64,000 bases of DNA from an uncultured Oscillospiraceae bacterium (GCA_949285935.1 CASEAH010000097.1:1-64000), one strand, 5' to 3'; shown: positions 18,163 to 28,252, counted from the first letter of the stretch. Translations and numbers: made by a program. Notes: generated by a model from the letters alone, not told the origin.

Positions 18163-19596
18163 TTATTTCTTTCCATCTGTCTGACGGCCCGCCAGGGCCC
18201 AGTTAAGGGCTTCGGTAATCTCTACATCCATGAAATTCCCTACCAGTTCTTCTTTTCCAGGGACTTCCACAATGATATTTCCGGAGGTGCGGCAGGAAAG
18301 GGTCCCGGGTCCGGAACGTCCCACCCCTTCGGGAAGGACCCGGAGGGTCTTACCAACATGAGCCTCCAAAACCTTCTGCCCTATTTTCTCCTGCACCACC
18401 AGCAGTTCCTGGAACCATCGGGATTTTTCCGACGCAGGCACCGGGTCCGGCATGGTTTCCGCTTTCGTTCCGCTCCGGCGGGAGTACAGGAAGGTAAAAA
18501 GCGAGGCGTATCCTACTTCCTGTACCAGCTTCAGAGTCTGTTCAAAATCCTCCCGGGTCTCTCCGGGGAACCCCACGATGATATCGCTGGTGAAGGCCAG
18601 GTCCGGCATCCGTTCCCGGGCATAACGTACCAGTTCCAGATACTGCCCGGCGGTATACCGTCGGTTCATGGCTGCCAGGATCCGGTCAGACCCTGACTGC
18701 ACCGGCAGATGGAGGTGACGCTCCACCTTAGGACACTCCGCCATGGCGTCCAACAGGTCCCGGGTGCAGTCCTTGGGGTGGGACGTCATAAACCGGATGA
18801 TGAAATCTCCCGGCAGGGCATTGAGCCTGCGCAGAAGTTCCGCGAAATTGATGGAATCTGCCAGGCCCTTGCCGTAAGAGTTGACATTCTGTCCCAAAAG
18901 GGTAATTTCACGGCAGCCATCCCGAACCAGTTCCTCTGCTTCCCGCAGGATCAGCTGCCAGGGCCGGCTCCGTTCCCTCCCCCGGACATAGGGGACGATA
19001 CAGTAGGAACAGAAATTATCGCAGCCGTACATGACGGGCAGCCACGCTTTCAGACGCCCTTCCCGGCGCAGGGGGATCCCCTCGATCACGGGAGCGTTCT
19101 GAAGCTCCTCCCCTTCTTTGATGTAGCGCCGCCCCAGGGCCAGCTTTTCATAAAGCAGCCGGGGAAACTCTTCCCAGGAATTGGTGCCTACTACAATATC
19201 CACATAGGGATAGCTTCTTTTTAGCTTGTCTGCCACATGCTGCTGCTGGGTCATGCACCCGGCCAGCACAATGACCATATCGGGCCGACGGCGTTTGCAG
19301 GGCTTGAGCGCCCCCACATTGCCAAAGACCCGCTGCTCGGCGTTTTCCCGGATAGCACAGGTATTATACAGCACCAGGTCTGCCTCTTCGGGGAGCTGGG
19401 TGAAGCCATAGCCCATTTCCGCCAGCATACCGCCGAATTTCTCCCCATCCGCCACATTCTGCTGGCATCCATAAGAGTGGATGTAAGCCAACGGGGACCC
19501 GCCTTCCTGCAGCAGCAGGGACCGTATCTTTTCCACATACTGTTTCTGCTCGTTCATCCGGGCATACTCCAGCAGATTATCCTTCATTTCCTGCAA
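18163..19596 (-). CDS. miaB: tRNA-2-methylthio-N6-dimethylallyladenosine synthase
   Basis: The methylthiotransferase N-domain (SYGCQQNVADGEK, GCMTQQ), the radical-SAM motif CDNFCSYC and a C-terminal TRAM domain are all present in 477 aa. The enzyme uses two Fe-S clusters to methylthiolate i6A37 in tRNA, the step after MiaA. I favour TTG 19596, six bases after GGAGG; ATG 19587 is the alternative. First gene of the miaB-ymcA-mutS-mutL unit, with a promoter about 115 bases upstream. Confidence 0.96.
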   Translation of the reverse strand: MQEMKDNLLEYARMNEQKQYVEKIRSLLLQEGGSPLAYIHSYGCQQNVADGEKFGGMLAEMGYGFTQLPEEADLVLYNTCAIRENAEQRVFGNVGALKPCKRRRPDMVIVLAGCMTQQQHVADKLKRSYPYVDIVVGTNSWEEFPRLLYEKLALGRRYIKEGEELQNAPVIEGIPLRREGRLKAWLPVMYGCDNFCSYCIVPYVRGRERSRPWQLILREAEELVRDGCREITLLGQNVNSYGKGLADSINFAELLRRLNALPGDFIIRFMTSHPKDCTRDLLDAMAECPKVERHLHLPVQSGSDRILAAMNRRYTAGQYLELVRYARERMPDLAFTSDIIVGFPGETREDFEQTLKLVQEVGYASLFTFLYSRRSGTKAETMPDPVPASEKSRWFQELLVVQEKIGQKVLEAHVGKTLRVLPEGVGRSGPGTLSCRTSGNIIVEVPGKEELVGNFMDVEITEALNWALAGRQTDGKK

Positions 19597-19710
19597 ATTT
19601 TTCCTCCCTCAGCGGTCTCCGCCGCGGTTTTTCCATAGGACGGCACAGGCTCTGGGAAACAGAAAAAATATTCTCTTATCCCCAGGCCTGCCCAATGCCA
19701 TAATAGAATA

Positions 19711-19739
19711 ATTTTATCACTTTTTTCCCGCCATATCAA
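19711..19739 (-). promoter_or_regulatory. Sigma-A promoter upstream of miaB
   Basis: TTGATA (19734-19739) and TAAAAT (19711-19716) are 17 bases apart on the minus strand, directly after the flavodiiron terminator. Confidence 0.7.
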
Positions 19740-19750
19740 CCAAAACTACA

Positions 19751-19778
19751 GGGACCGGCGGGTTTCCCCACCAGTCCC
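19751..19778 (-). terminator. Terminator after the flavodiiron gene
   Basis: A GGGACTGGTGGG / CCCGCCGGTCCC stem with a GAAA tetraloop begins 12 bases after the stop codon and is followed by TGTAGTTTTGGTT. The U-tract is short but the stem is strong. Confidence 0.7.
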
Positions 19779-19790
19779 CATCAAAACATT

Positions 19791-20999
19791 TCAGCCCATA
19801 ACAGCCTGGCCCAGCTGGCGGCCCAGTTCCTCCGCCTTGTCCAAATCTTCCTGCGTCGGTACAAAGGTCACCTTGAGCCCTTCACCCACCTGCTTCATGC
19901 GCAGGGAAGTCAATCTGGCTGCCACGCCGGGGACGCCTTCACCGCTCCAGCCGTAGGATCCAAAGACCACAAAGGGCTTTTTCTGGCAGCCGATGGCATC
20001 AACGCCGGAAAGAAGCTGCCACACCGGCAGCACCGCATCCCGGTTAATGGTGGGCGTGCCTACGGCAAAGCCGTCGCTTTCATTAAGCAGCTGGCAAAGC
20101 TTGCATAAATCGTGGTCAATAATATCATACAGCTCCGCTTCCGCTCCGGAAACTTCCCGGATACCCTGGGCGATCCGCTGGGCCAGAAGACGAGTGTTGC
20201 CATAGGCGCTGGTGTAAAAGACAGGAACCAGCTTCCTATCCCGGGAGGTTGGGGCGCTCCACTGGCGATACTGCTCCATTGCCCAGTCCAGCATGCCCTT
20301 TTCTCCACGGGTCAGCACAGGGCCGTGGCTGGTGAGGACCATATCAAAGTCCAGCCCGGACAGCTTGTCCAATCCAGCCAGAACATATTTTTTGAAGGGC
20401 CCGAAAATGGCATCGTAATACCCGCGGAACGCCTCTTTATACTTGGCAGGATAGGCCATGGCATGGTCAAAGACATAAGGCTCACAGTAATGAGCGCCCA
20501 GGAAATCACAGGTAAAGACGATTTTGTCCTCCGGCAGTGCCGTGAACATGGAATCGGGCCAGTGGAGGAAGGGAGCCGGCACAAACCGGAGGGTCTTCCC
20601 TCCCAGATCCAATTCCTCTCCCTCCTTGACCACATGGAGGTCCAGATCGGTACGGTTGGTGATATTCCGGACATACAGAGCGCCCGCCTGGGTGGTGTAG
20701 ATGGCAGCGGAACCGACTTCCTCCAGCAACGCGGCCAAAGCTCCCGTATGATCCGGCTCGTTGTGATTGAGAACGATATAGTCGATCTCTTCCGGCGGAC
20801 AAATCTTTCGGATATTCTCAAGGTACTGGGGAAAGAAAGACCTGTGGCAGGCATCAATAAGCGCCGTTTTGCGGCTGCCCCGCACCAGATAGGAATTATA
20901 GGACGTGCCGTATTCCGTGCACATAACAATATCGAACACCCGCATGGCAGGATTGAGCGCCCCCACCGACCAGATGCCTTGTTTGATTTCAGTAACCAT
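19791..20999 (-). CDS. FprA-type flavodiiron protein (oxygen/NO reductase)
   Basis: The N-terminal metallo-beta-lactamase-like domain carries the diiron ligand motif HNEPDHTG (near residue 80), and the C-terminal flavodoxin domain has FYTSAYGNTRLLAQ. Such proteins reduce O2 to water or NO to N2O with electrons from rubredoxin, protecting anaerobes. The start at 20999 (MVTEIKQ) has AAGGAG 8 bases upstream; the frame is open further but lacks a site. The rubredoxin gene is directly upstream, separated by a hairpin. Length 402 aa is typical. Confidence 0.95.
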   Translation of the reverse strand: MVTEIKQGIWSVGALNPAMRVFDIVMCTEYGTSYNSYLVRGSRKTALIDACHRSFFPQYLENIRKICPPEEIDYIVLNHNEPDHTGALAALLEEVGSAAIYTTQAGALYVRNITNRTDLDLHVVKEGEELDLGGKTLRFVPAPFLHWPDSMFTALPEDKIVFTCDFLGAHYCEPYVFDHAMAYPAKYKEAFRGYYDAIFGPFKKYVLAGLDKLSGLDFDMVLTSHGPVLTRGEKGMLDWAMEQYRQWSAPTSRDRKLVPVFYTSAYGNTRLLAQRIAQGIREVSGAEAELYDIIDHDLCKLCQLLNESDGFAVGTPTINRDAVLPVWQLLSGVDAIGCQKKPFVVFGSYGWSGEGVPGVAARLTSLRMKQVGEGLKVTFVPTQEDLDKAEELGRQLGQAVMG

Positions 21000-21056
21000 G
21001 ATAGTCGCTCCTTCTTCTAAGGATAGGGAACGCTCAGTTCCCCAAAACACAGCGCA

Positions 21057-21089
21057 AGGGCATGACCGGCGCCTGTCCGGTCATGCCCT
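21057..21089 (-). terminator. Long hairpin between rubredoxin and flavodiiron genes
   Basis: A perfect 13-bp stem (AGGGCATGACCGG / CCGGTCATGCCCT, 7-base loop) starts 16 bases after the rubredoxin stop and is followed by a weak U-rich stretch TGCGCTGTGTTTT. It could partly terminate transcription so that rubredoxin is made in excess of the flavodiiron protein, or protect the upstream mRNA. Confidence 0.65.
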
Positions 21090-21104
21090 GTGATCCGCTG
21101 TCGC

Positions 21105-21263
21105 TTATTCCGCTTCAAACTGATCCTTGCCGACGCCGCACAGAGGGCATACAAAATCCTCAGGAACGTCTTCCCACTTGGTTCCGGGGGCAATACCGCC
21201 GTCGGCATAGCCTTCGGCCTCGTCATAAATGAATCCGCAAACGGTGCAAACATATTTTGCCAT
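21105..21263 (-). CDS. Rubredoxin
   Basis: A 52-aa protein with two CxxCG knuckles (C6/C9 and C39/C42) that bind one iron, and the usual [18 protein letters not shown] core. The start at 21263 (MAKYVC) has AAAGGAG 8 bases upstream. It is the likely electron donor to the flavodiiron protein encoded next. Together they form an oxygen-detoxifying unit. Confidence 0.97.
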   Translation of the reverse strand: MAKYVCTVCGFIYDEAEGYADGGIAPGTKWEDVPEDFVCPLCGVGKDQFEAE

Positions 21264-21338
21264 GGTGGTTGCTCCTTTCAAACTTTTGGTCATTGGGTCC
21301 GGTTCTCCCACAACGGAAAACCAGCTTGCCAATATTTT

Positions 21339-21369
21339 AACTATACAACAGAAGTATAGTTCCTGTAAA
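21339..21369 (-). promoter_or_regulatory. Rubredoxin promoter with 23-bp palindromic operator
   Basis: On the minus strand TTTACA (21364-21369) and TATAGT (21340-21345) lie 18 bases apart. A perfect inverted repeat, AACTATAC-N7-GTATAGTT (21339-21361), spans the spacer and the -10 element. A protein bound there would block RNA polymerase. The regulator is unknown; an oxidative or nitrosative stress repressor is the natural guess given the genes served. Confidence 0.65.
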
Positions 21370-21376
21370 GGGCTTT

Positions 21377-24208
21377 TTACCCTTTTTCCAGATATTTTTT
21401 CAGATACCGGCCGGTATAGGAGGCCTGACAGGCCGCTACCTCTTCCGGAGTGCCGCAGCAGACGATTTCTCCGCCCCGGTCTCCCCCTTCCGGCCCCAGA
21501 TCAATAATATAATCCGCTGTTTTGATCACATCCATATTGTGCTCAATCAGGATGACAGTATTACCGGTTTCCACCAGTTTTTGCAGCACTTCGATCAGTT
21601 TTCGCACATCATCCGCATGGAGACCGGTGGTAGGCTCGTCCAGGATATACACCGTTCTTCCGGTGGAGCGCTTGGCCAGTTCAGTGGCCAGCTTCACCCG
21701 TTGGGCCTCTCCTCCGGAAAGGGTGGTGGCAGGCTGTCCGATCTTGATATATCCCAGCCCCACATCATAGAGGGTCTGAAGCTTCCGGCGGATCTTTTGA
21801 TGGTTCTCAAAAAATTTGAGCCCCTCTTCCACCGTCATTTCCAGGACTTCGTAAATGTTTTTTCCCCGGTATCGAACCTCCAGGGTCTCACGGTTGTAAC
21901 GCCGTCCGCCGCAAACCTCGCAGGGAACAAACACATCGGGAAGAAAATGCATCTCAATTTTAAGGATGCCGTCTCCCTCACAGGCTTCGCATCGGCCGCC
22001 CTTGACGTTGAAAGAGAAGCGTCCGGCCTTATACCCCCGCATTTTGGCGTCGTTGGTTGCGGCAAACACCTCCCGGATGTCGTTGAAGGTGCCGGTATAA
22101 GTTGCGGGATTGGAACGGGGCGTCCGTCCGATGGGAGACTGGTCGATGGCGATGACCTTGTCCAGATGCTCCATCCCCAGGATCTCTTTGTGGCGGCCTG
22201 CCCGGAGCCGGGATCGGTTCAGCGTCCCACTGAGACTCTTGAAAAGGATCTCATTGACCAGAGAACTTTTTCCCGAACCGGACACCCCCGTTACAGCGAT
22301 AAAGCAGCCCAGGGGGAACCGGACAGTGATGTTTTTCAAATTATTTTCTTCCGCCCCTACCACTGTCAAAAAATTTCCGTTGCCGGGACGGCGAATGTCC
22401 GGCAGCGGAACCCGAAGGCGTCCGCTGAGGTATTTCCCGGTAATGGATCTTTCATCACGCAGGAGTTCCTGCGGTGTTCCGGCAAAGACGATTTCTCCCC
22501 CATGGATTCCTGCTCCCGGACCCACATCCACAATATAATCCGAAGCCAGCATGGTGTCCTCATCATGCTCCACCACGATCACCGTATTTCCCATATCGCG
22601 CAGATGCTTGAGGGTGTCGATCAACCGGTCATTATCCCGCTGATGCAGGCCAATGCTGGGCTCATCCAGAATATACAGCACCCCCATCAGGGAGGAACCG
22701 ATCTGGGTCGCCAGACGAATCCGCTGGCTTTCGCCGCCGGACAGGGTTCCTGCGGAGCGGGACAGGGTCAGATAATCCAATCCCACGTTGACGAGAAAGC
22801 CCAGACGGCTTTTGATCTCCTTGATGATCTGGCCGGCGATCAGCTGCTGGGAAGGAGTCAGCTCCAACCGGTCCATAAACTCATAGACGCCCCGCACCGA
22901 AAGCCGGCAAAGCTGGGCGATATTCAGTCCGCCCACCGTTACCGCCAGGACAATTTTTTTGAGGCGGTCCCCGTGGCACTGGGGGCACTCCACGCTGGTC
23001 ATATAATTGGAGATTTCATAACGGGCGTACTCGCTGTTGGTTTCCCGGTAACGTCGCTCCAGGTTATTGACGATCCCCTCAAAATCAGAATAATAGGAGC
23101 CCTTCCAGCTGCCGCTTTCCCGCTGCATCTGGAATTTCTCCCCTTTGGTTCCGTACAGGATAATATCCAGCTGCTCTTTGGGAAGATCTTTTACCGGCAC
23201 ATCCAGCGGGATGCCGTAATGACGGGAAAGACCCTGAAAATACATCTGGCCGATGCCGCCCTCATCATAGTTCCAGCCAGATACCCGAATGGCTCCATCC
23301 TGAATGGACAGTTCCTTATTCTGTAGGATCAGATCGGGATCCACCTGCTGGAGCGACCCCAGGCCCGTACATTTTTCACAGGCCCCAAAGGGATTATTAA
23401 AGGAAAACATCCGGGGAGTCAGTTCTTCAATGGAAACATCATCATGGTCGGGGCAGGAATAGTTCTGGGAAAAAAGGATCTCCTCCCCGCCCACAACATC
23501 CACCAGCGCCAATCCTCCCGTCAGTCCGGAGGCGGTTTCTATGGAATCCGCCAGGCGGGAACGGATCTCTTCCTTGATGACCAAGCGATCCACCACGACC
23601 TCAATGGTGTGCTTTTTGTTTTTTTCCAGGGAAATGGTTTCCGTCAGATCATACATATTGCCGTCCACCCGGACGCGGACGTATCCCGCCCGGCGGGCAT
23701 GATCGAACTCTTTCTGATGTTCCCCCTTCCGATGGCGCACCACCGGCGCCAGTACCTGGATCCGGGTTCCCTGGGGCAGGCTGAGCACCTTGTCCACGAT
23801 CTGGTCCACCGTCTGCTGCTGGATAGGCCGTCCGCAGACCGGGCAGTGGGGAATTCCCACGCGGGCATACAACAGCCGCAGATAGTCATAGATTTCCGTG
23901 ACTGTTCCCACGGTGGATCGGGGATTTTTGGAGGTGGTCTTCTGGTCGATGGAGATGGCCGGAGACAATCCTTCTATGGAATCCACATCCGGCTTGTCCA
24001 TCTGTCCCAAAAACATCCGTGCGTAGGAAGACAGACTCTCCACATACCGGCGCTGTCCGTCGGCATAAATCGTGTCAAAGGCCAGCGAGGTCTTTCCCGA
24101 CCCAGAAAGACCTGTAAAGACAATCAGCTTGTCACGGGGAATCTCCAGGTCAATATTCTTCAAATTATTTTCCCGGGCGCCCCGAATGACGATTTTATCC
24201 ATGCCCAA
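21377..24208 (-). CDS. uvrA: Excinuclease ABC subunit A
   Basis: A 943-aa protein with two ABC ATPase units: Walker [14 protein letters not shown] near residue 33 and [12 protein letters not shown] in the second half, and two LSGGE signatures. Zinc-finger cysteines include CPVCGRP, CPQCHG and CEACEG/CEVCGG. UvrA finds DNA damage and loads UvrB in nucleotide excision repair. It follows uvrB by 37 bases, so it is expected to share the LexA-type control upstream of uvrB. Confidence 0.98.
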   Translation of the reverse strand: MGMDKIVIRGARENNLKNIDLEIPRDKLIVFTGLSGSGKTSLAFDTIYADGQRRYVESLSSYARMFLGQMDKPDVDSIEGLSPAISIDQKTTSKNPRSTVGTVTEIYDYLRLLYARVGIPHCPVCGRPIQQQTVDQIVDKVLSLPQGTRIQVLAPVVRHRKGEHQKEFDHARRAGYVRVRVDGNMYDLTETISLEKNKKHTIEVVVDRLVIKEEIRSRLADSIETASGLTGGLALVDVVGGEEILFSQNYSCPDHDDVSIEELTPRMFSFNNPFGACEKCTGLGSLQQVDPDLILQNKELSIQDGAIRVSGWNYDEGGIGQMYFQGLSRHYGIPLDVPVKDLPKEQLDIILYGTKGEKFQMQRESGSWKGSYYSDFEGIVNNLERRYRETNSEYARYEISNYMTSVECPQCHGDRLKKIVLAVTVGGLNIAQLCRLSVRGVYEFMDRLELTPSQQLIAGQIIKEIKSRLGFLVNVGLDYLTLSRSAGTLSGGESQRIRLATQIGSSLMGVLYILDEPSIGLHQRDNDRLIDTLKHLRDMGNTVIVVEHDEDTMLASDYIVDVGPGAGIHGGEIVFAGTPQELLRDERSITGKYLSGRLRVPLPDIRRPGNGNFLTVVGAEENNLKNITVRFPLGCFIAVTGVSGSGKSSLVNEILFKSLSGTLNRSRLRAGRHKEILGMEHLDKVIAIDQSPIGRTPRSNPATYTGTFNDIREVFAATNDAKMRGYKAGRFSFNVKGGRCEACEGDGILKIEMHFLPDVFVPCEVCGGRRYNRETLEVRYRGKNIYEVLEMTVEEGLKFFENHQKIRRKLQTLYDVGLGYIKIGQPATTLSGGEAQRVKLATELAKRSTGRTVYILDEPTTGLHADDVRKLIEVLQKLVETGNTVILIEHNMDVIKTADYIIDLGPEGGDRGGEIVCCGTPEEVAACQASYTGRYLKKYLEKG

Positions 24209-24245
24209 ATTCTTTTGCTCCTCCCTGCTTACGCTGACAAAGTTC

Positions 24246-26219
24246 CTATTTTTCCGCCTTTAGCCGGTTGATCTTGTCCCGGAGGTAGGCTGCATGCTCA
24301 AATTCCAGAATCTTGGCCGCATTGCGCATTTCCACTGTCAGCTTCTGGATCAGCGCCTCCCGTTCCCGAGGCGACATGCTTCTGCTTCTGGTCTTTTTCT
24401 CCACACTCTCGCCGGTGGAAATTTCCAGAATCTCCCGGATATCCTTCTGAATCGTGCGGGGCGTGATCCCATGCTCCTGGTTATATCTCTGTTGAATCTC
24501 CCGGCGGCGGTAGGTCTCGCTGATCGCCCGTTCCATGGATTCTGTTACCTGATCGGCATACATGATGACCTTGCCTTCTGCATTGCGGGCCGCCCGGCCG
24601 ATGGTCTGGACCAAAGACGTTTCAGACCGCAGGAAGCCTTCCTTATCCGCATCCAGGATGGCCACCAGAGAAACCTCAGGAATATCCAGGCCTTCCCGCA
24701 GGAGGTTGATTCCTACCAGAACGTCAAATTCTCCTTTTCTCAAATCCCGGATCAGCTCCATCCGCTGGATGGTGTCCACATCGTGGTGCATATACCGCAC
24801 CTTGATTCCGGTTTTTTCCAGATAATCGGTCAGGTCCTCCGCCATTTTTTTCGTGAGGGTGGTCACCAGGACCCGTTCCTTTTTGGCGGTGCGCTGGTTG
24901 ATCTCTCCAATAAGGTCATCGATCTGTCCTTCCACCGGCCGCACCATAATTTCTGGATCCAACAATCCGGTGGGGCGGATCACCTGCTCCACCATCACGG
25001 AGCTGTGTTCCCGCTCGTAAGGACCGGGCGTGGCGCTGACATAAACGATCTGGTTGAGCTTGCTCTGGAATTCGTCAAAATTCAGCGGCCGGTTGTCCAG
25101 AGCGGAAGGAAGCCGGAACCCATACTCCACCAGGGTCTCTTTCCGCGACCGGTCCCCGCCGTACATGCCCCGCACCTGAGGCAGTGTTACGTGGGATTCG
25201 TCGATAAAAAGCAGAAAATCTTCCGGGAAGTAATCCAGCAAGGTATAGGGGGTGCTCCCCGGCGCCCGCCCGGAAAGGACCCGGGAATAATTCTCGATGC
25301 CGGAACAGAAACCTACTTCCAGCAGCATTTCCATATCGTAATTGACCCTTTCAGCGATCCGCTGGGCTTCGATAAGTTTCCCCTGCTCCCGGAACCACTG
25401 TACCCGCTGGTCGCACTCCCGACGCAGTTCTTCCACTGCTTTGAGGATCCTCTCCCGGGGGACGATGTAGTGGGACGCCGGATAGATGGCTACATGGCTG
25501 ACAAAATTCTTTACTTCGCCGGTGACTGTATTGATCTCCCCGATCCGTTCCACCTCATCGCCAAAAAACTCAATGCGGATGGCGGTGTCGCTGGAATAAG
25601 CCGGATATACCTCCAGCACATCCCCCCGCACCCGGAACTTATTTCGGACAAAATTGATGTCGTTGCGCTCATACTGAAGCTCTACCAGCTTGCGGATCAG
25701 CTCATCCCGGTCCTTTTCCATGCCGGTACGCAGCGAGATCACCATATTGCGGTAATCAATGGGGTCTCCCAACGTGTAAATGCAGGAAACACTGGCCACA
25801 ATGATCACATCCCGCCGCTCGGAAAGCGAGGATGTGGCACTGTGACGCAGCTTTTCAATTTCATCGTTGATAGAACTGTCCTTTTCGATATAAGTATCGG
25901 TGGCCGCAATATAGGCTTCCGGCTGATAATAATCGTAATAGGATACGAAATACTCCACCGCATTGTGAGGAAAAAATTCCTTGAACTCGCTGCACAGCTG
26001 GGCTGCAAGAGTTTTGTTGTGGGCCAGCACCAGAGTGGGGCGATTGACCTGCTGGATAATATTTGCCATGGTAAAGGTTTTGCCGGAACCGGTGACGCCC
26101 TTCAGGACCTGCTCCCGGTTTCCCGCCAGAATGCTGTTGGAAAGGGCGGCAATGGCTTCCGGCTGATCGCCGGTGGGCTGATAGGGGGACACCAACTGAA
26201 AACGATTTTCTTCGCTCAT
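24246..26219 (-). CDS. uvrB: Excinuclease ABC subunit B
   Basis: The 657-aa helicase-like protein has Walker [14 protein letters not shown], the beta-hairpin region around [11 protein letters not shown] that inserts into DNA, and a C-terminal UVR motif ([15 protein letters not shown]) that binds UvrC. The ATG at 26219 has AAGGG 7 bases upstream; a GTG two codons earlier has no better site. It is first in the uvrB-uvrA operon. Confidence 0.98.
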   Translation of the reverse strand: MSEENRFQLVSPYQPTGDQPEAIAALSNSILAGNREQVLKGVTGSGKTFTMANIIQQVNRPTLVLAHNKTLAAQLCSEFKEFFPHNAVEYFVSYYDYYQPEAYIAATDTYIEKDSSINDEIEKLRHSATSSLSERRDVIIVASVSCIYTLGDPIDYRNMVISLRTGMEKDRDELIRKLVELQYERNDINFVRNKFRVRGDVLEVYPAYSSDTAIRIEFFGDEVERIGEINTVTGEVKNFVSHVAIYPASHYIVPRERILKAVEELRRECDQRVQWFREQGKLIEAQRIAERVNYDMEMLLEVGFCSGIENYSRVLSGRAPGSTPYTLLDYFPEDFLLFIDESHVTLPQVRGMYGGDRSRKETLVEYGFRLPSALDNRPLNFDEFQSKLNQIVYVSATPGPYEREHSSVMVEQVIRPTGLLDPEIMVRPVEGQIDDLIGEINQRTAKKERVLVTTLTKKMAEDLTDYLEKTGIKVRYMHHDVDTIQRMELIRDLRKGEFDVLVGINLLREGLDIPEVSLVAILDADKEGFLRSETSLVQTIGRAARNAEGKVIMYADQVTESMERAISETYRRREIQQRYNQEHGITPRTIQKDIREILEISTGESVEKKTRSRSMSPREREALIQKLTVEMRNAAKILEFEHAAYLRDKINRLKAEK

Positions 26220-26275
26220 AAACACACCCTTCCCTGCATCTGACCCGGACTGGATGCCCTCTGTCCAGGGGTTTC

Positions 26276-26327
26276 AGAACATACGTTTGACAACCTTTAT
26301 ATTACCCTGTGTGGATTTTTTTGTCAA
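26276..26327 (-). promoter_or_regulatory. uvrB promoter with LexA-like SOS box
   Basis: TTGACA (26322-26327) and TAATAT (26299-26304) are 17 bases apart on the minus strand. Just after the -10, where transcription should start, lies CAAACGTATGTTCT (26276-26289). It differs from the Firmicutes LexA/DinR consensus half sites (GAAC-N4-GTTC) by one base in one arm. The position predicts SOS induction of uvrB-uvrA. Confidence 0.72.
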
Positions 26328-26392
26328 TGGACAATGGACACAATCCACCAAGATTTTGCCGGGATATTCTGTTATTCTCTCTTATCCCCGGC

Positions 26393-26426
26393 AAAAAAAC
26401 CGCGGAAGAAACCTCCCCCGCGGTTT
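26393..26426 (-). terminator. Rho-independent terminator after sufB-like gene
   Basis: AACCGCGG / CCGCGGTT arms around a 12-base loop are followed on the minus strand by seven T residues. It lies about 20 bases after the sufB-like stop. Confidence 0.88.
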
Positions 26427-26445
26427 ACAGATTTTCAGCGCCTCT

Positions 26446-27363
26446 TTATTTCAAAAATCCCGAAACAATTTTTGCCTCCGCTTCCTCTTCTGTAAGCCCC
26501 AGAGTCCGCAGCTTCAGCAGCTGTTCTCCGGCAATTTTGCCGATAGCGGCTTCATGAATCAGAGCGGCGTCCCCATGGTTGGCCACCAGCTCGGGGGCGG
26601 CGGCTACCACGCCTTTGTCGGCAATGATGGCGTCACACTCTGAGTGCCCCGTGCAGCGGGCATTGCCGATGATCCGTGAGCGGTACTCCTGGCGGGAATT
26701 TCCCTTAGCCACGGAGCGGGATACCAGATCCACTCCTGAATCATCGCCGTTAAGCTCCACCTCAAAGTCTGTTCGGGCCTGCTGATCCCCTTCGGTCAGC
26801 AGACGTTCCCGGATATACAGCCGGGCTCCCGGTCCCAGCTTCGCCTTGGTGTTGCGCAATGTCCGGTCCACACCCCCCAGTTGGGTGGTATCCATTTCCA
26901 GCACAGCCCCTTCTTCCAGTTCCGCCTCGGTCACCGGATCAATGGAACGGATCCCCGAGCCCTTTCCGGTACCGACGTGCTTTTCTACATACCGGACGCG
27001 CGCCCCCTTACCCAGGAAAAAGCGATGGATGCCGTTATGGCGTGCCGGCTCCCCATTCTCAGTATGGACGCCACAGCCGGCTATAATGGTGATATCCGCG
27101 CCTTCTCCCACGTAGAAGTCGTTATATACCAGATCATCCACATCGCCGTGGGTGACACAGGCAGGAATGGAAAGGCGTTCTCCCCGGGTGCCGGGCAAAA
27201 CATGAATGTCCAGCCCGGGCAGTCCCGCTTTGTCTTCAATGCGGACATTGGGTGTGGAACGCCGCCCTGCGCACTGTCCGTTTTCCCGGATGCTGAAGGC
27301 GTCTGTAAAGGTCCCGGTCCAGTCCGAAACCATTTTCAAAAGTTTTTCAGTGGTAGAATTCAT
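26446..27363 (-). CDS. sufB: SufB/SufD-family Fe-S scaffold protein (SmsB-like)
   Basis: The 305-aa protein ends in the SufB/SufD beta-helix core. The conserved run RCTGHSECDAIIADKGV, the later HGDAALIHEAAIGKI and the C-terminal helix EEEAEAKIVSGFL match SufB, including a cysteine and histidine/glutamate in the ligand region. It is much shorter than Escherichia SufB (495 aa). It pairs with SufC two bases upstream and has no SufD, SufS or SufU beside it. This fits the minimal two-gene SUF type described as SmsCB in archaea and Clostridia. The likely role is Fe-S cluster assembly. Confidence 0.87.
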   Translation of the reverse strand: MNSTTEKLLKMVSDWTGTFTDAFSIRENGQCAGRRSTPNVRIEDKAGLPGLDIHVLPGTRGERLSIPACVTHGDVDDLVYNDFYVGEGADITIIAGCGVHTENGEPARHNGIHRFFLGKGARVRYVEKHVGTGKGSGIRSIDPVTEAELEEGAVLEMDTTQLGGVDRTLRNTKAKLGPGARLYIRERLLTEGDQQARTDFEVELNGDDSGVDLVSRSVAKGNSRQEYRSRIIGNARCTGHSECDAIIADKGVVAAAPELVANHGDAALIHEAAIGKIAGEQLLKLRTLGLTEEEAEAKIVSGFLK

Positions 27364-27365
27364 GG

Positions 27366-28091
27366 TTACAGGACCTCCTCTCTTCCCGGGCAGCGGACGC
27401 AGTGGGCATTCCCGGACAGCAGTCCAGGCAGAATTTTGGCCCGGGGTCCGCGGTCCTTTACCTGGCCGTCTGCGATCACTACGATTTCATCAGCGATAGC
27501 CAGAATCCGTTCCTGGTGGGAAATGATCACCTGGGAACCGCCGTTAAACTGACGCATATCCCGAAAGACTTCGATGAGGTTGGTAAAGCTCCACAAGTCG
27601 ATTCCCGCTTCCGGCTCGTCAAAAAGGGTGAATTTGGTGTTGCGGGCCAGAACGGTAGCAATTTCGATGCGCTTGATTTCTCCTCCCGAAAGGGTCCCGT
27701 CCACTTCACGGTCGATGTATTCCCGCGCACACAGTCCCACCCGGCTGAGAAACTGGCAAAGCTCATCCTCAGAAAGAGAGTCTCCCGCCGCCAGTTCTAC
27801 CAGATCCCGGACTGTCAGGCCTTTAAAACGGACCGGCTGCTGAAAGGCGTAACTGATTCCCAGTTTGGCCCGTTGGGTAACGTCCAAGCCGGTAATATCC
27901 TGCCCGTCCAAAAGGATCCGCCCGGAGACAGGGGTTTCCAGTCCTGCGATGATCTTGGCGATCGTCGTTTTTCCACCGCCGTTGGGGCCGGTGATGACCA
28001 CGGTTTTTCCGTCGGGGATGGTAAGATCCACCCCCCGCAGCACATGTCCCCCGTCCGGTACATCCCAGACGATTTGTTCCAGTGTCAGCAT
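27366..28091 (-). CDS. sufC: Fe-S assembly ABC ATPase SufC
   Basis: A 241-aa soluble ABC ATPase with Walker A GPNGGGKTT, signature LSGGEIKRIEIA, and LFDEPEAGID for Walker B. The sequence around the D-loop and the lack of a membrane partner mark it as SufC rather than a transporter subunit. It binds the SufB-like protein encoded immediately downstream. GAGGAAAT precedes the ATG. The pair ends at the terminator near 26.4 kb. Confidence 0.92.
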   Translation of the reverse strand: MLTLEQIVWDVPDGGHVLRGVDLTIPDGKTVVITGPNGGGKTTIAKIIAGLETPVSGRILLDGQDITGLDVTQRAKLGISYAFQQPVRFKGLTVRDLVELAAGDSLSEDELCQFLSRVGLCAREYIDREVDGTLSGGEIKRIEIATVLARNTKFTLFDEPEAGIDLWSFTNLIEVFRDMRQFNGGSQVIISHQERILAIADEIVVIADGQVKDRGPRAKILPGLLSGNAHCVRCPGREEVL

Positions 28092-28252
28092 GGGTTTATT
28101 TCCTCATTTCCTGTATTTAATATGGAATATCTCCAGAAAAATCCTCAGGCGAAACACGATCCATCGGCTTTCCTTCCGCCGTGAAGTATGCGCAGATTCC
28201 ATTGCTTTTTCTCATGGTCCCTGTTGTTTTGTACCAGGGAGATTCGCACATC

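Noticed and set aside
21539-23326. A 595-codon plus-strand open frame
   Set aside because: Antisense to uvrA; no motif and no start signal.
24294-26243. A 649-codon plus-strand open frame
   Set aside because: Fully antisense to uvrB, without a ribosome site or known motif.
28215-28250. TCCCTG...CAGGGA hairpin after the cadA stop
   Set aside because: No U-tract on either side, so it was not called a terminator.
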